Positions 1-11,319 of a DNA stretch of 64,000 bases are shown piece by piece. The stretch is taken from the NCBI GenBank assembly GCA_949752735.1, contig OX457039.1:27210420-27274419 (forward strand), read 5' to 3'. A program made the translations under genes and the position numbers. The DNA comes from Lumbricus terrestris. Its lineage: Eukaryota > Annelida > Clitellata > Crassiclitellata > Lumbricidae. Under the pieces are notes generated by a model. The model made no database searches, was not told the DNA's origin, and saw only the letters and a program-made list of their open reading frames with translations. Numbering within the stretch: position 1 is the stretch's first letter; each line of letters starts with the position of its first letter.

Positions 1-478
1 ACATAGCACCTTGATGGATCGGTGACACAGCACCTTGATGGATTGGTGGCACAGCACCTTAATGGATCGGTGACACAGCACCTTGATGGATCGGTGCACA
101 GCACCTTGATGGATCGGTTGCACAGCACCTTGATGGATCGGTGGCATAGCACCTTGATGGATCGGTGCACGGCACCTTGATGGATTGGTGGCACAGCACC
201 TTGATGGATTGGTGGCACAGCACCTTGATGGATCGGTGCACAGCACCTTGATGGATCGGTGCACAGCACCTTGATGGATCGGTGCACAGCACCTTGATGG
301 ATCGGTGACACAGCACCTTGATGGATTAGTGTTACAGCACCTTGATGAATTGGTGGCACAGCACCTTAATGGATCGGTGACACAGCACCTTGATGGGTCG
401 GTGACACAGCACCTTGATGGGTCGGTGACACAGCACCTTGATGGATCGGTGACACAGCACCTTGATGGATCGGTGCAC
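1..478. repeat. 24-25 bp minisatellite, about 20 copies, cut by the window edge
   Basis: The unit is about 24 bases and reads roughly cagcaccttgatggatcggtg plus two or three variable bases. It repeats head to tail from base 1 to about 478, with point variants (ggattggtg, gggtcggtg, gaattggtg). Open frames on both strands translate to the same short peptide over and over, so they follow from the repeat and are not genes. The array starts before the window. Confidence 0.95.
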
Positions 479-1089
479 AAAATGAGCTTTCAGGATTTTA
501 AGACACGCCAGAGGAGCATGGGGTCTCTTGATCACAAACAACTCTCATAGATAGGACACACCCATGCAGACGGCACCAAGCCTCACATGCAGCACACAAT
601 CGATCGGCAGGATTATGTCCGTCAACCACACGTGCCTATTGAAACAATAAAACGTCAAAGGTTAATGACACACGTAGCCTAATCATAGAATAATAATAGT
701 TATGAGGCTATAATCATTATAACCGGAAAGAACGAAGTACATTGTGTAAGATTATCCCGCTCGGTTGGACCCCGTTTGTCATCACCACACTGACATGCAT
801 ACATGCAGTTCTCCAAGGTCGCTGACTCGCTGTTCCAGTCTCGAATCAACCACGTCAGAGATTGTTGCTCTCAGCTGATCATGCCACTGGACGCGCTTCC
901 AGTTACCAACTCAAGCACAATGTATATAATGTCTAATGCCACGAATCTTTTCTGCGCTGCATATGCACTCTGCTGCATTGATCACTGTTAAAAGACCGCC
1001 CTATAGGTTCTTACTCATCCTCCTTTGTAACTATCTCATGTTAACGTTTAAATGCATTTTAGGACACTTTGAAACGTTTGCTCAAGGTC
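479..1089. other. No recognisable feature
   Basis: Unique-looking AT-rich sequence between the minisatellite and a SINE. The short open frames have no recognisable domain or splice context. Confidence 0.5.
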
Positions 1090-1280
1090 CCTTCGAGGCG
1101 GCTTTAGGTGGATTTGAACCTGCAACCCTCCGGTTGCAAGGCAACGAACGTATACCCACTACACCACTGCGCCCCACGTGTGTAGCCTATACGTGTGTTT
1201 GTTTGTGTTTGTATGTTTGTATGTGCACTTGTTAAAGCGCCCCTTCAAGCTCTCTACTCAGAGGCGCTACCGACTCTCTA
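1090..1280 (-). mobile_element. tRNA-derived SINE, minus strand, rearranged
   Basis: On the minus strand 1090-1175 reads as a tRNA-like head: a ggggcgcagtggtgtagtgg start with an A-box-like stretch, then a B box ggttcaaatcc. A second piece at 1233-1280 matches the shared 3' tail of the family (cttgaaggggcgct, reverse complemented). The same family recurs at 7288, 34348, 42870 and 44709. The head and tail are separated by about 60 bases of GT-rich sequence, so this copy is rearranged. Confidence 0.7.
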
Positions 1281-1454
1281 ATCATTTCTTATGAATTACA
1301 AAATAAAAAAAACTAGAAATAAATCTATGAATTGCTCTGCTTCCTTAATAGACACAGAATATTTTGTGAACTATTTTTTACTAAATTGACGCAGAATTTT
1401 GTGTGATATTTTTATACTATTTTATTTTTATACTTCCTTACTTACTTAGGCCTA

Positions 1455-1830
1455 ATTAACGACCGATGATTTTTCGGTCGCTGAAATGAAGACGATCAAA
1501 ATTCTGTCATACATTACGAATAATTTCCTTTTCACTTCGTTGATCAATTGTCGCTCAACTTGAGCAACAGTCGTCGTCATCGAAACCATCTTCTGCATTG
1601 CCTTTCGTCATCTTCATCGACATCTTTCGTTGACTTCCTTGCCATCTTGTCCGTCTACAGCCTTCGACAGAAGCTAATCATTCTAATGTTCCTGAGAGAC
1701 GAGACTCATGACGACACAGTGACGAGTGAACAGAAGAAAGCTACGTCATTTTGCGATGATGTCATAGTTGAGAACTGTGACGTGAACTGACTTTTCGCAA
1801 CGGGTGTAGTAACTGCAATGACGCTACATG
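1455..1830. repeat. Dispersed repeat, copy A
   Basis: Homologous to 35425-35800. Both contain ttttcacttcgttgatc, a tcatcttcatcg block, gtcattttgcgatga-like sequence and a final cgggtgtagtaa. The two copies are clearly diverged. The 80-codon frame inside it (1548-1790) is not conserved in the other copy, so I do not call it a gene. Confidence 0.6.
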
Positions 1831-1887
1831 TATATACTATAAATGATATCTATGATCTGCGGATTCCATGTTACATAATAATAATTA

Positions 1888-2125
1888 TTACATTCATTCA
1901 TTCATTCATTCTAAGAATTTATGTAGCGCCCTTAAAGAAATCCACTCAGAAGCGCTCCCAGTCTAACCACGGTGAAATAAAAAAAGCTGTAGCCTAATTA
2001 AGGAGCCTGTAAAACACTGACGAGTCAACCCTATAGTAACGTATACGCATCTCCAACGGAAGACTATTCCAGATAGATGCCTAGATGGACCTACAACTGA
2101 GAAAGCACAATGTAAGTCTTACACA
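1888..2125. repeat. Dispersed repeat with SINE/LINE-type tail
   Basis: Starts with (cattcatt)n and a tail-like segment (atgtagcgcccttaaagaaa), then cactcagaagcgctcccagtctaac. It continues with catctccaacggaagac and tacaactgagaaagc. Related copies lie at 50875-51110 and 53345-53545. It is probably the 3' portion of a retroposon in minus orientation. Confidence 0.6.
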
Positions 2126-3499
2126 TATTCAATGTATACGCCTTAAATATGCATGGAGTAGGCTATTATAAGTTACGAGAGCCACTTTGCTTCGCGTTGA
2201 AGAAGACGATTCGTAAACGTTGGTTTATTTCGGTTGAATGTAACATCGACGCGTATTGATAAGATTTTGTTTCGAACCGAGTTTCGTTTTGAGTCACATT
2301 CCTGTTGAGAAACGATGTGCTTTAACCCAATGAACCATGCAGGACTGATTTTCCTAGATCCAACGTTATCTACGCTGTAGTCGTTCTTGGAGTTGGCTTA
2401 GACCGGCGAACTTGAATCTCATTGAGCTCTTTATGTTTTGAGATTTCTATGCTTGTGTTCTGTTATAAAGAACCCTATGACCGCAATCAATGGATCGAAA
2501 TTGCTACAGCGCAGAATAAGCAACTGTATAAGTCCAGAAGATAAGTTCACGAGTCTGAAATGGAAGAGGCAGATCGAGGTAAATAGACGACGATAATGTT
2601 ATCACGTAGGCTGCCGTCATTTATCCCAGCAAGGAAACGCGGGAGAACAACAAAAGATAGTTAAGGGATAGGCTTAAAAGACGAGAGATAGTCGATTATG
2701 GAAGCACTGTAGCGCATCCTGACGGATAGACTACATAGGCCTATATTGTACACCGGCATATAGCGATAATTAAATATTATTTATAAAAAACACAGACGCG
2801 CATTTAATCAATCGAACTTGTCAGAAGTAGAGTTACCGACTTGGGTTAAATTTCGTGTTCAAAGTCCCAACCCCATAGCTATAGCCTTATAGCATAGAGG
2901 TTACATTTTTTACCCTGCAGGCCTATACCCATTGCTATACATGCTGGGTCTAAACTCTAAAGGATAAATATTATTATCTTTATGTTCACGCTATAGAACT
3001 GCATCACCAAGTTGTAATTAAAATCTTCCAGTGAGAAAAGTTTTATTTGAGTGATCAAAGTTCCCAGTAATTTGTCTACTTTAGCCGATGCAGCTAAATC
3101 AGGCATTATAAGCTACTTGACTTGGTAGGCAACATACGATGAGTTCTATGAAAAAATGGAAAGCAGTTTCAAGAAGACGAAATAACTGTTCGATGACAAC
3201 GCATTGGAAACAAGGTATGCAAAGAAAGTAAACAAGACTCTTTCCAAAATGTAGGCCTGCAGTAACTGCGCCTACAGATCTCTGCCAGTTACGATTATCG
3301 CTGGCTGCAATGGATCGACCGTATATATATATATGTATACATATACGTGATATATACATCGTACATATATATACCTCGTATATATATTTAATATATATAT
3401 ATATATATATATACATCGTACTAATCAAATGCAAGCACGCGATTTGAGTGTACATGTATATGTGTACACGCTCGTTGAGTTTGTACTGTTGGTTCATAA
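2126..3499. other. No gene seen; TA-rich stretch at 3320-3418
   Basis: No convincing open frame, RNA gene or transposon end. From about 3320 to 3418 the sequence is dominated by (ta)n blocks. The minus-strand frame across it is the translation of that simple repeat. Confidence 0.5.
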
Positions 3500-3561
3500 C
3501 TAGACACGCCGCACATATTTGGAGCGACGGCCTAGCGAGGCGGAGGCGGCGGCAGAGGCGG

Positions 3562-3631
<70 letters not shown>

Positions 3632-3960
3632 GAGTGAGGGGGACCTATCGAAGAACACATTGGCGGCGTGAGTGATACGTGAGAGCAGCGCTGGGGTTCG
3701 ACTGATAGCAGCAACCTTTGACCGGGTTGGTTCGGATCAGCCGGGCCTCTGCAGAAGAGGAGGACGAGGAGGGAGGAGGAAGAGAGGAGGAGAAGGGGAG
3801 CATAAGCAACGCAGGAAACCACTATTCTTTGATGAACGGTTCCACAGTCCAAGCTGCTGCTGCTGCTGCTGCAGATGCCGACGTGAGAATGGATTGATGT
3901 AGGCTATGGGTGAAATGCTGCGGCCCGCAGACTGGGGAACAGACAGCGTACATGCCTTGA
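3500..3960 (+). promoter_or_regulatory. GC-rich block with (GA)n; possible promoter/5' exon
   Basis: This is a local island of GC-rich, CpG-containing sequence in an AT-rich setting. It includes cggaggcggcggcagaggcgg, a (ga)n tract at about 3564-3631, and a strong donor-like sequence ggc/gtgagt at 3667/3668. It lies 11 kb upstream of the 5'UTR acceptor of the MAGUK gene on the same strand. It could therefore hold the first non-coding exon of that gene, but nothing proves the link. Confidence 0.25.
3564..3631. repeat. (GA)n microsatellite
   Basis: Uninterrupted dinucleotide repeat of about 34 units inside the GC-rich block. Confidence 0.95.
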
Positions 3961-3974
3961 AATTCAAGACTTAT

Positions 3975-4656
3975 GGAGGAAGTAAGGAAGGAAGGGCGGA
4001 CGGACGGAAGGAAGGAAGCAAGGAAGGAAGCAAGAAAGGAAGCAAGGAAGAAATGATGGAAGGAAGGAAGCAAGGAAGGAAGGAAGCAAGGAAGGAAGCA
4101 AGCAAGCAAGGAAGGAAGAAAGAAAGGAAGGAAGGAGGCAAGCAAGCAAGGAAGGAAGGAAGCAAGGAAGGGAGGAAGGAAAGAAGGAAGCAAGCACGCA
4201 AGGAAGGAAGGAAGAAAGGAAGGGAGCAAGGAAGAAAGCAAGGAAGGAATGAAGAAAGGAAGAAAGGAAGAAAGGAAGAAAGGAAGGAATGAAGGAATGA
4301 AGGACGGAAGGAAGGAAGGGAGGAGAGAAAGGAAAGAAGAAAGATAAGAAGGTAGGGAGGAAGGAAGGAAGGAAGAAAGGAAGGAAGGAAGGAGGGATGG
4401 AAGGAAGGGAGTAAGGGAGGAAGGAAGGAAGAAAGGTAAGAAGGTAGGGAGGGAGGAAGGGAGGAAGGAAGAAAGAAAGTAAGGAAAAAGGAAGGAAGGA
4501 AGGAAGAAATGAAGGAAGGAAGGAAGGATGGAAGGAAGGAAGGGAGGAAGGAATGAAGAAAGGTAAGAAGGTAAGGAGGAAGGAAGGAAGGAAGGAAGAG
4601 AGGAAGGAAGAAAGAAAGTAAGGGAAAAGGAAGGAAGGAATGAAGGAAGGTGGGGA
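3975..4656. repeat. Polypurine GGAA/GAAA/GCAA array of about 680 bp
   Basis: Nearly pure purine on the + strand: tetranucleotide variants ggaa, gaaa, agca and ggga with few pyrimidines. The long serine/leucine/proline/phenylalanine frames on the minus strand and lysine/glycine/arginine frames on the plus strand are translations of this array. Such strand-asymmetric tracts can form triplex (H-)DNA. Confidence 0.95.
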
Positions 4657-4868
4657 GGCTGCTGGGCCTTTCTTTTGGGCTGACGTCATCCCTCTCTGCC
4701 TCCTCCAGATGCTGTCTTGAGTAAGGCTGATGAAGAAAGAAGTATGTCTATAAATAACACATACGAAGCAGACGCTTGAAATGCATCGCGTTTCATACTC
4801 CGGCTCAGCTGGGCTAACTAACTAACACACATACATACACTACAGCCCACCACCACCACCATCACCAC

Positions 4869-4905
<37 letters not shown>

Positions 4906-6060
4906 TCATGCCGCGGCTGCAGGCTACTCCTATAACCCACAACTATGCAGCAGCAGTAGAAGCGTGCACCCTTCTCCGTCGGTACAACTCATAAGCTCTC
5001 CTCCTCTCACGGGCCTCTAGTACCCTCTACCCAACCAACCCAAAGAGCCAGCGGAGGTTGGGGGGTGAGGGGAAGGGCAGCCACGCAGCCGCCCTTCTTC
5101 TTCGTCCGTTTGTCCTATCGACCGACCGTCGACTTAAGGTTGTCTGGCGCTAGTATAATGAGTTAGAGCATCGTGGTTCCAAAGGTTGCGGAGGCTGGCG
5201 CTGCTGCTGCTGCTGCTGCTACGGCTGCGGCTGCTGTGGCTGTGGCGTGATGATGCTGAGACCGAGTGAAGAAGTAAAGAAAAGGAAAAAGAAGGACGAA
5301 CGGTTGAACAGAGAGAGCAGAGTTCTTCATCTTCTTCTTCTTCGTCTTCTGCAATAGAGATGCTAACCATTGAATGTCTGTGATTCAATTGTCTTCATCG
5401 TTCGACGCAGATGACGTCTTCGAATCTTACTCAAAGCAGCAGGTACACATCGATCATCAGTTCTTTACTTCGACTCGTAATGAACTTCTGCTGACGCGGA
5501 GTAGTATGATGTAATGTAAATCTTCGAAATAGGCTGCAGCGCCCACAAAAGCCGCGTGAGAGAGAGGAGACGAGGTTACAACCGGCGCTACATAAAATCA
5601 AGTCCGACATTCACTGAGTCTGACCTTGCGCCCGAATGCATACATAGCAACATAGATGTTGGTCGGTTCTTTGTCTTTGTCGGGCGAAGTCTAGCATTTG
5701 GTATCATCGCCATTCATTGGTTAACGAGTTATTATCTCAGTCAACATTTGAGTCAAGGCTCGTCATAAAGTTTAGGGCGGATATAATGAGCTTCGCCCAT
5801 AATTATTGGTGTCATGGTTATTGTTAAGATTTTGGTGCGAGTTTTCTTGCGAGTTAATGCTTATAAGGTTACAGATGTTGTAATGGATGACGCAGCTGAA
5901 GTGCTGCAAATGCACCACGTGTTCGCACAAACCAGTGGCGGCGCTAGCTCTATAAAATTCCAGCAGACCGCGCGCAGGATCAGCAGAAATTAAATATTAA
6001 ATATTCCAAAGAATTTTGGCAAGCCATGAGGCTGTTAATCTCGCAGAGATTAAAGTATGA
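4657..6060. other. Moderately GC-rich unique sequence with trinucleotide repeats
   Basis: Contains (cac)n-(cag)n at about 4847-4905, gct-type repeats at 5200-5225 and ctt repeats at about 5330-5350. There are many CpG and CAG triplets, which continues the promoter-like character of 3.5-3.9 kb. No open frame has a recognisable domain. The frames around 5134-5388 are serine runs from the trinucleotides. Confidence 0.4.
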
Positions 6061-6074
6061 GGATCGAAACTACG

Positions 6075-6122
6075 TTGTCCAACAATTGGGTTGTCTGCGA
6101 ATACAACCCAATTGTTGGACAA
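6075..6122. repeat. Perfect 20-bp hairpin with 8-nt loop
   Basis: Bases 6075-6094 and 6103-6122 are exact reverse complements, separated by the 8-base loop ctgcgaat. The 48-nt unit would fold into an uninterrupted stem. It is shorter than a typical animal microRNA precursor and is not flanked by an obvious element. Confidence 0.9.
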
Positions 6123-6239
6123 GGCAGTTTTGAAATAGGCCAACTCTACCATTCTGACTGAATAAATTTGGTATATCAGGCGTGCGTGTTATTCGGCATG
6201 TAGGCTTCTTAAAGTTCTTAATCTTCTAGGCTAACGGTT

Positions 6240-6310
6240 TCGTTCATTCGTTCATAAATTTCTATAGCAACTCTTCAAGATGACTAGTTGGTCTATTACT
6301 CAGAGGTGCT
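6240..6310 (-). mobile_element. SINE/LINE 3'-tail fragment
   Basis: (ttcgttcattcgttcat) followed by a diverged tail (atagcaactcttcaaga, then tactcagaggtgctt), as in the tails at 1888, 46765 and 50875. Confidence 0.5.
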
Positions 6311-6662
6311 TCCTGCTCCAGCGTCGCAAAAGTATAGTTGTGATCTGAATAAATATTGCTTCAGCATAGGAGTCATTGTAAACAGGCGTAGCCTATCTCG
6401 TGCAGAGGAACCACTCCAGACAACTAATTAATTCTGCGCATATTCTGTGTATCTTGTGATCATATCCTTGGGAAATTCACCCCATATAGGATATCCCCGT
6501 CCAAAATTGTGTCCTGGTTTCGCTCCTGGTAGGCTATCAAGTGTCTTAATTTTATTGTCACTATTTAACGACTCTGTATGCCACACACTCCGACTCGTCT
6601 CATATATCGGTTTATGCACTGCAGACTGTAGGCCTACTGAGTTGACTACATGTATGTAGGCC

Positions 6663-7030
6663 CAAGGGCGGATACTGAAATTTTCAAGGGGGGGGGGCAA
6701 AATTTTCGGTCTTGGGAAAAATTCGTCCTGGTCGCCGAAAAATCTGAAGACCTGTTTTTAGTCATTCCTCCACTTTGTTTTTAGTCATTCCTCCACTTTC
6801 CAAGAAAAAGGTACCGTCTTAGCCGCCGAAATAGTTGATGACCTTTTTTATTTTTATTTATTTTTTTAGTCATCAGTCATCCTGGTCGAAGTAATGGCCT
6901 CTCTAGTATCCTGCTTTTCTCTCCCGCTGCATTGAGTTCATGGCTTGTTGAAACCAAATGGGGGCACGTCTCATTGACTTTTTAATGGGGGGGGGGGGCA
7001 TAGTCGGATTGGCCCCTGGATCCGCCCCTG
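6663..7030. mobile_element. hAT-type MITE, 368 bp, 8-bp TSD
   Basis: Ends read caagggcggat... and ...atccgcccctg, as imperfect inverted repeats. They are flanked by the direct repeat TGTAGGCC at 6655-6662 and 7031-7038. Internal G runs and 'ccgaaaaatctgaagacc'-like sequence are shared with 48527-48788 and 57997-58300. There is no coding capacity. Confidence 0.85.
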
Positions 7031-7287
7031 TGTAGGCCTACCAGATATGGATGGAGTCGTCTGCATGAAAGTAACCCCTTTACTTTTGTTCACAGTTTGG
7101 TGACACCTCGCACGCCCTCTTTTTCGGACGTCCTTACAAATGATGATGAGCTCGAAGGCAGGTTCACTGGCTTCATGCCTCTGTGGTTGAGATGAGTTGA
7201 GTACTTGAGTTGAGGTGGTTTCTCATGGCCTCCCTCACAGAAACCGTGAATGAGCAACTTGTCCAAGGTCATTACGTATAGTAGCTT

Positions 7288-7372
7288 GAGGTATAGGTCT
7301 ACTAGAATCGAATCTGCGACCCTTCGGTTACAAGGCACAGACCATACCACCGCTACACCACAGACGCTGTCC
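7288..7372 (-). mobile_element. SINE head fragment, minus strand
   Basis: Contains tagaatcgaatctgcgaccc (reverse complement of a B box) and ataccaccgctacaccac (reverse complement of an A box), as in the SINE copies at 1090 and 44709. The tail is missing. Confidence 0.6.
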
Positions 7373-7843
7373 TTTTAGGACGTCCTTAGTAATAATAGCC
7401 TATAATAGACGATCCCTCTTGTTACATGTCTAACGACATTTCCATATCAAAGAAGACTAGTGTCGCCCTCCTCCCTTATCCAGGTTTGGGACTGGCAGAG
7501 AACAACCAGTGGCGGAGTTGAGACTATCCATTATTCAAACTCTGTTTATACGCATTCTTCCTCTCAATAATTCGAATACAGTGATCTCTGTTGTTATCTA
7601 TTTTCAGTCAGACGACGAATGTCGTCGTTGCGGACATTATCATAGTCGTCGAATCTAATTCCGATGAGAGACAACAACAACGACGACGACGAAGTTGACA
7701 TACTTCTCTACATTAGACCATAGTTACATTTGATTTATGGAATGTAAAGAAGTATGTGGCGTTCGTGTGCAGCACTTCGATCCGTCACAGCAGTTATGAA
7801 GGAACGCCATCAGTCGCCTGCATCGATCCTCTTCAGCACCTAT

Positions 7844-7847
<4 letters not shown>
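7373..7847. other. No recognisable feature
   Basis: Unique-looking sequence between a SINE head and a TA microsatellite. No convincing frame. Confidence 0.5.

Positions 7848-7891
<44 letters not shown>
7848..7891. repeat. (TA)n microsatellite
   Basis: About 22 TA units. A MITE starts 22 bases further on. Confidence 0.95.
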
Positions 7892-7897
<6 letters not shown>

Positions 7898-7913
7898 ATA
7901 TATATACAGAATA

Positions 7914-8658
7914 GGGCAGAGTGGGGCATAATGGAATATCGGGGTATAACGGGAAACTTCATTATTGCCGTCTTACTTACTTTTAAGATACGAAAAAATT
8001 TCAATCTGAAGTAAAGCATATTTGAAGGCGAAGGACAAAAGCATTTACGATTTCGATGCGTCTTGCAATATTTATGATCAAAAGTTGATTTTCACGCTCT
8101 TCCAAATAAGTTACATCCATTATCCAAACAATTGTCTAGAAACACTGGAGCTATATTAAATTTAAGTTATACCATCCATGTGTAGGGTTATAATTATATA
8201 AAGCCACATATTCCCATATGAAAATTTGTACAAGTTCAGATATCCCATTTTGCCCCTGGCTGTGATGCTAAAGCAATTTTCCTCCATATCTCTTATATTG
8301 TAATATTTCATGGGTTCTAATTACCCCTCACGTCTCAATCATTGTTTAGATTACAAAACGAGCAATAATAAAAAAATATGTGGCACTTTTGGAAATCATA
8401 GAATATAGCGTGTTATGGGGCATAATGGGATAGGAATCCCATTTTACCCCAGGTGGTGGGGCATAACGGGATTTTGGGACATGTTGGAAAAATTATTATC
8501 TCCATTGTGGGTGATGCTTAAGTAGATTATTCTAGTCGATGCTGTACGTTATATTATATGCCTGCACAATGCGAGTACTAAAAAGTCCTGAACTCTTATT
8601 AATTAAATGATGTAAACTCCAAAATGCCTTAACTACCCCGTTATGCCCCGCTCTACCC
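7914..8658. mobile_element. Full-length MITE, 745 bp, TA target
   Basis: Imperfect terminal inverted repeats: gggcagagtggggcataa at the left, and ttatgccccgctctaccc at the right. Both are flanked by TA (7912-7913 and 8659-8660), the usual target duplication of Tc1/mariner-like elements. Further copies of ggggcataatggg and ggggcataacggg lie inside. There is no transposase. A truncated relative is at 10965-11310. Confidence 0.8.
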
Positions 8659-8929
8659 TACGCATGCATGATATTAGGTCAGTGATATGTATATTGTATA
8701 ATAATAATACATAGTTATGCAATAGTCTATAACTTAGAATTATGGCGAATCCCTTCAGTTAAATGAAGATGCACCAGCAACAGTTAAAATATTATTAGGA
8801 CTACGTACAAAACGCTATCATCAATTGATTTACTGCGAGCTAACTTAATTAATTAATTAATGACCGGGATTCTTTTCAACAGTTTTTGACATTTTCGCTC
8901 CAAACCTTCACTACTCTGTCGGTGTGGGC

Positions 8930-9838
8930 ATGGGACACCCGGTGGAGGGGCTGGCGAATCTCTACCACCATGGGGGCCAAGGTGGAAGGGGGTCGAAAAC
9001 CTAATTTTCGCTATAGATTTCCATTCCGTTGCCATACTTTCACACTTTTCACCTGAAACATTGCAGCTACACAGCCATGGTGCTACAGAGGCCACATCGC
9101 CCCACCTAACACACACCTTGCCCCACCCAATACACACCTCGCCACACCCAACACACACCTCGCCCCACCCAACACACACCTTGCCATGGAGGGGCCGGGT
9201 GAAGGCAGAGCATTGTTGGGGGGAATAATTTGGGGTCGGAGTGTGATGAGGTTGGGGCTTGGGTGGGGTGGGACGGGAGTGGGCGGTTGAGGAGCCGCGA
9301 TTGGGGCGGGTTCGAGTGAGTCATAAGCGAAATTTATCGCCCACTCTGCAGAGTACCCCAGAAAGGTGGAGGCAAGGTGGGCTGGTGGGTTGGGGGTCGG
9401 TGGGCGACTGGAATGGGAAAAAAGTGGGGTAGGGTGTAGGAGCGAGGATATGGGATGAAGTGAGGTGAGGGTGGGAAAGTAAGGTATTGGCCGTGAGCGA
9501 GGCGATTCCTAAATTTCCCGGGCAACGCCGGGTACCCAAACACACACACACCTCGCACCGCAGGTGCCGGATCGGAGCAGGGCATTGTTGGGGCGGAGAC
9601 TTTGCTGGGAAACAAGAATCTCAAAGGTAGCGTAGCGGCTAGATGCCGTTTACCACACACACACACACGTCGAGGCAAGGTGGACCGGCGGGTTAGGGGG
9701 TCGGTCGGCGCCTGAAATGGGAGAAAAAAGTGGGGTAGGAGTGGGGATGGGGTGAAGTGAGGGTGGGGAAGTAGGGCATTAGCCAGGAATGGGGTGAATC
9801 CTAAAGTTCCTGGGCAACGCCAGCTGGGTACCCCAGCT
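8930..9838. repeat. G-rich block with repeated sub-blocks
   Basis: One strand is strongly G-rich. Two diverged copies of a segment of about 150 bases (about 9390-9540 and 9690-9838) share aaaagtggggtag, gtgaagtgagggtggg, and gggcaacgcc...gggtacc. A 20-mer minisatellite (cacctcgccccacccaacac) spans about 9100-9185. The open frames here follow repeat composition. Confidence 0.7.
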
Positions 9839-9839
9839 T

Positions 9840-10165
9840 GTTATGCTATATGTGTGTCCTGGAGACTCACTTGTACTGCCTTGTTCATCTCTCCAATCCA
9901 GACGAGGACTACGATCTTCATCTCAAGGTCACAAGGTGACTTAATTTGTGGCCACACGTTCAGTCAGAGAAGTCTGAAACCGTGCATTTGCACAAGCACT
10001 ATATTTGCACTGAATGGAATAAACTTCCGGACTTCATTCGCAAATCATCTTCTGTGTCACTCTTCAAGAAAAATCTGAAGGCTTATTTATTTTATTATTT
10101 ATTATGTGTAGACTTTCCTGTTAAGCACTTTCGTGAAAGATTCTTTTGTGTTTAGGCGCGTTATA
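9840..10165 (+). pseudogene. LINE (CR1-like) 3' end, degenerate
   Basis: Two overlapping + frames (9794-10078 and 9946-10155) give a peptide with the C-terminal signature of CR1-like non-LTR retrotransposon proteins, including EWNKLPDFIRKSSSVSLFKK. It is followed by a gcgcgttatatatgtcag tail that runs into an (ata)n repeat, which is typical of these 3' ends. Frameshifts break the frame, and the reverse transcriptase core is absent. Confidence 0.6.
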
Positions 10166-10176
10166 TATGTCAGTTT

Positions 10177-10195
10177 AATAATAATAATAATAATG

Positions 10196-10257
<62 letters not shown>

Positions 10258-10277
10258 AAGAAGAAGAAGAAGAAGAA
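10177..10277. repeat. (AAT)n then (AAG)n microsatellite
   Basis: A pure trinucleotide run that changes from ata to aga at about 10228. It forms the 3' tail of the preceding LINE fragment. Confidence 0.95.
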
Positions 10278-10583
10278 GGGAAAAAAGAAAGAAATGTGTC
10301 AATTACAGCCTCACATGAGTGACATGACTTCATTCCGCTGGCCCTGGAGACTCTAGGACCCATTAATTCTAGGGGAATTGCTATGTTGGTTGATTTAGGT
10401 CGCCAGTTGTCACGTACATGCGTCGGACGATCTTATGGAGACGTCCTTCCTCTTCCAAAGACTGTCAATTCTTATTCAGCGTTTTAACGCTGTGGCCTTC
10501 AAGGGTTCTTTCGCTAACCCTATGCCCGATTTGGAAGAGGGCTAGCATTTCCACAATAACAACAGTTTGTCTTTTATTATTGC

Positions 10584-10587
<4 letters not shown>
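10278..10587. other. No confident feature
   Basis: Unique-looking sequence between two trinucleotide tracts. It may be repeat-derived, since an open stretch reads through much of it on the + strand, but I cannot name a family. Confidence 0.4.
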
Positions 10588-10632
<45 letters not shown>

Positions 10633-10662
10633 GAAATAATAATAATAATAATAATAATAATA
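10588..10662. repeat. (AAT)n microsatellite
   Basis: About 25 trinucleotide units with one interruption (agaaat). The polytyrosine frame on the minus strand is its translation. Confidence 0.95.
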
Positions 10663-10748
10663 CCCTGAAGACGAGGCCTGACCCACCAGACATACATTCT
10701 TTAGTTAATAATAGTCCATAAGTCCCTGGGGGAATGAAGTACCTCAGG

Positions 10749-10749
<1 letters not shown>

Positions 10750-10784
<35 letters not shown>

Positions 10785-10960
10785 ATAATAATAATAATAC
10801 AGGGCTGTTTTTAAGGAATTTTTAGAACTGCACAACCCCTTCTTTTCTTTCCAATTCTCCATGGTAAGTTACTTCCAATCAGAGAACAATTAATGACCTT
10901 TTTGCTAGTTTTAACTGTACAGAAGTGCTTCTACAACTGCACAAATCCGTCGAACAATGG
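10750..10960 (+). repeat. Poly(A)-(AAT)n followed by dispersed repeat
   Basis: An A run of about 32 and (aat)n at 10750-10798 precede a segment starting cagggctgtttttaagg. It contains tttagaactgcacaac and ttttgctagtttt, and recurs at 49015-49205. A related sequence (tttagaactgcgcaacc) occurs twice in the gene-2 intron, near 57268 and 59948. Confidence 0.7.
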
Positions 10961-10964
10961 AGAT

Positions 10965-11310
10965 ATCATTTGTTTATATTACAAAACGAGAAATAGCCTA
11001 ATAAAAAATATGAAGCTCTTTTTGGAAAGCATAGAATGTTGCATGTCATGGGGCATAATGGGATAGGCTAGGTATGCCATTTTACCTCAGATGGTGGGGC
11101 ATAACGGATTTTTTGGATACATTTGTACAAAATCATAATCTCCAGTGTGGGCCATGCTCAAGTAGATTATTCTAGTCGATGCTGTACATAATGTGTAGGC
11201 CTACTCACATTATGCCTGCATAATGTGAGTACAATAAAGTCCCGATTTCTTATTGATCATATGATGTAAACTTGAAAATGCCTTAAGTATCCCATTATGA
11301 CCCGGTCTCC
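10965..11310. mobile_element. Truncated copy of the 7914-8658 MITE
   Basis: Aligns by eye with 8340-8658: shared acaaaacgag, ggggcataatgggata, gtggggcataac and aagtagattattctagtcga. It ends in cccattatgacccggtctcc. The left half is missing and is replaced by the dispersed repeat at 10800-10960. Confidence 0.75.
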
Positions 11311-11319
11311 CCTACTCTG

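Noticed and set aside
1..478. CRISPR-like array
   Set aside because: There are no unique spacers between repeats. It is a contiguous minisatellite in a eukaryotic genome.
3964..4689. 241-codon minus frame rich in Ser, Leu, Pro and Phe
   Set aside because: It is the translation of a purine tetranucleotide array. Several frames on both strands are equally open.
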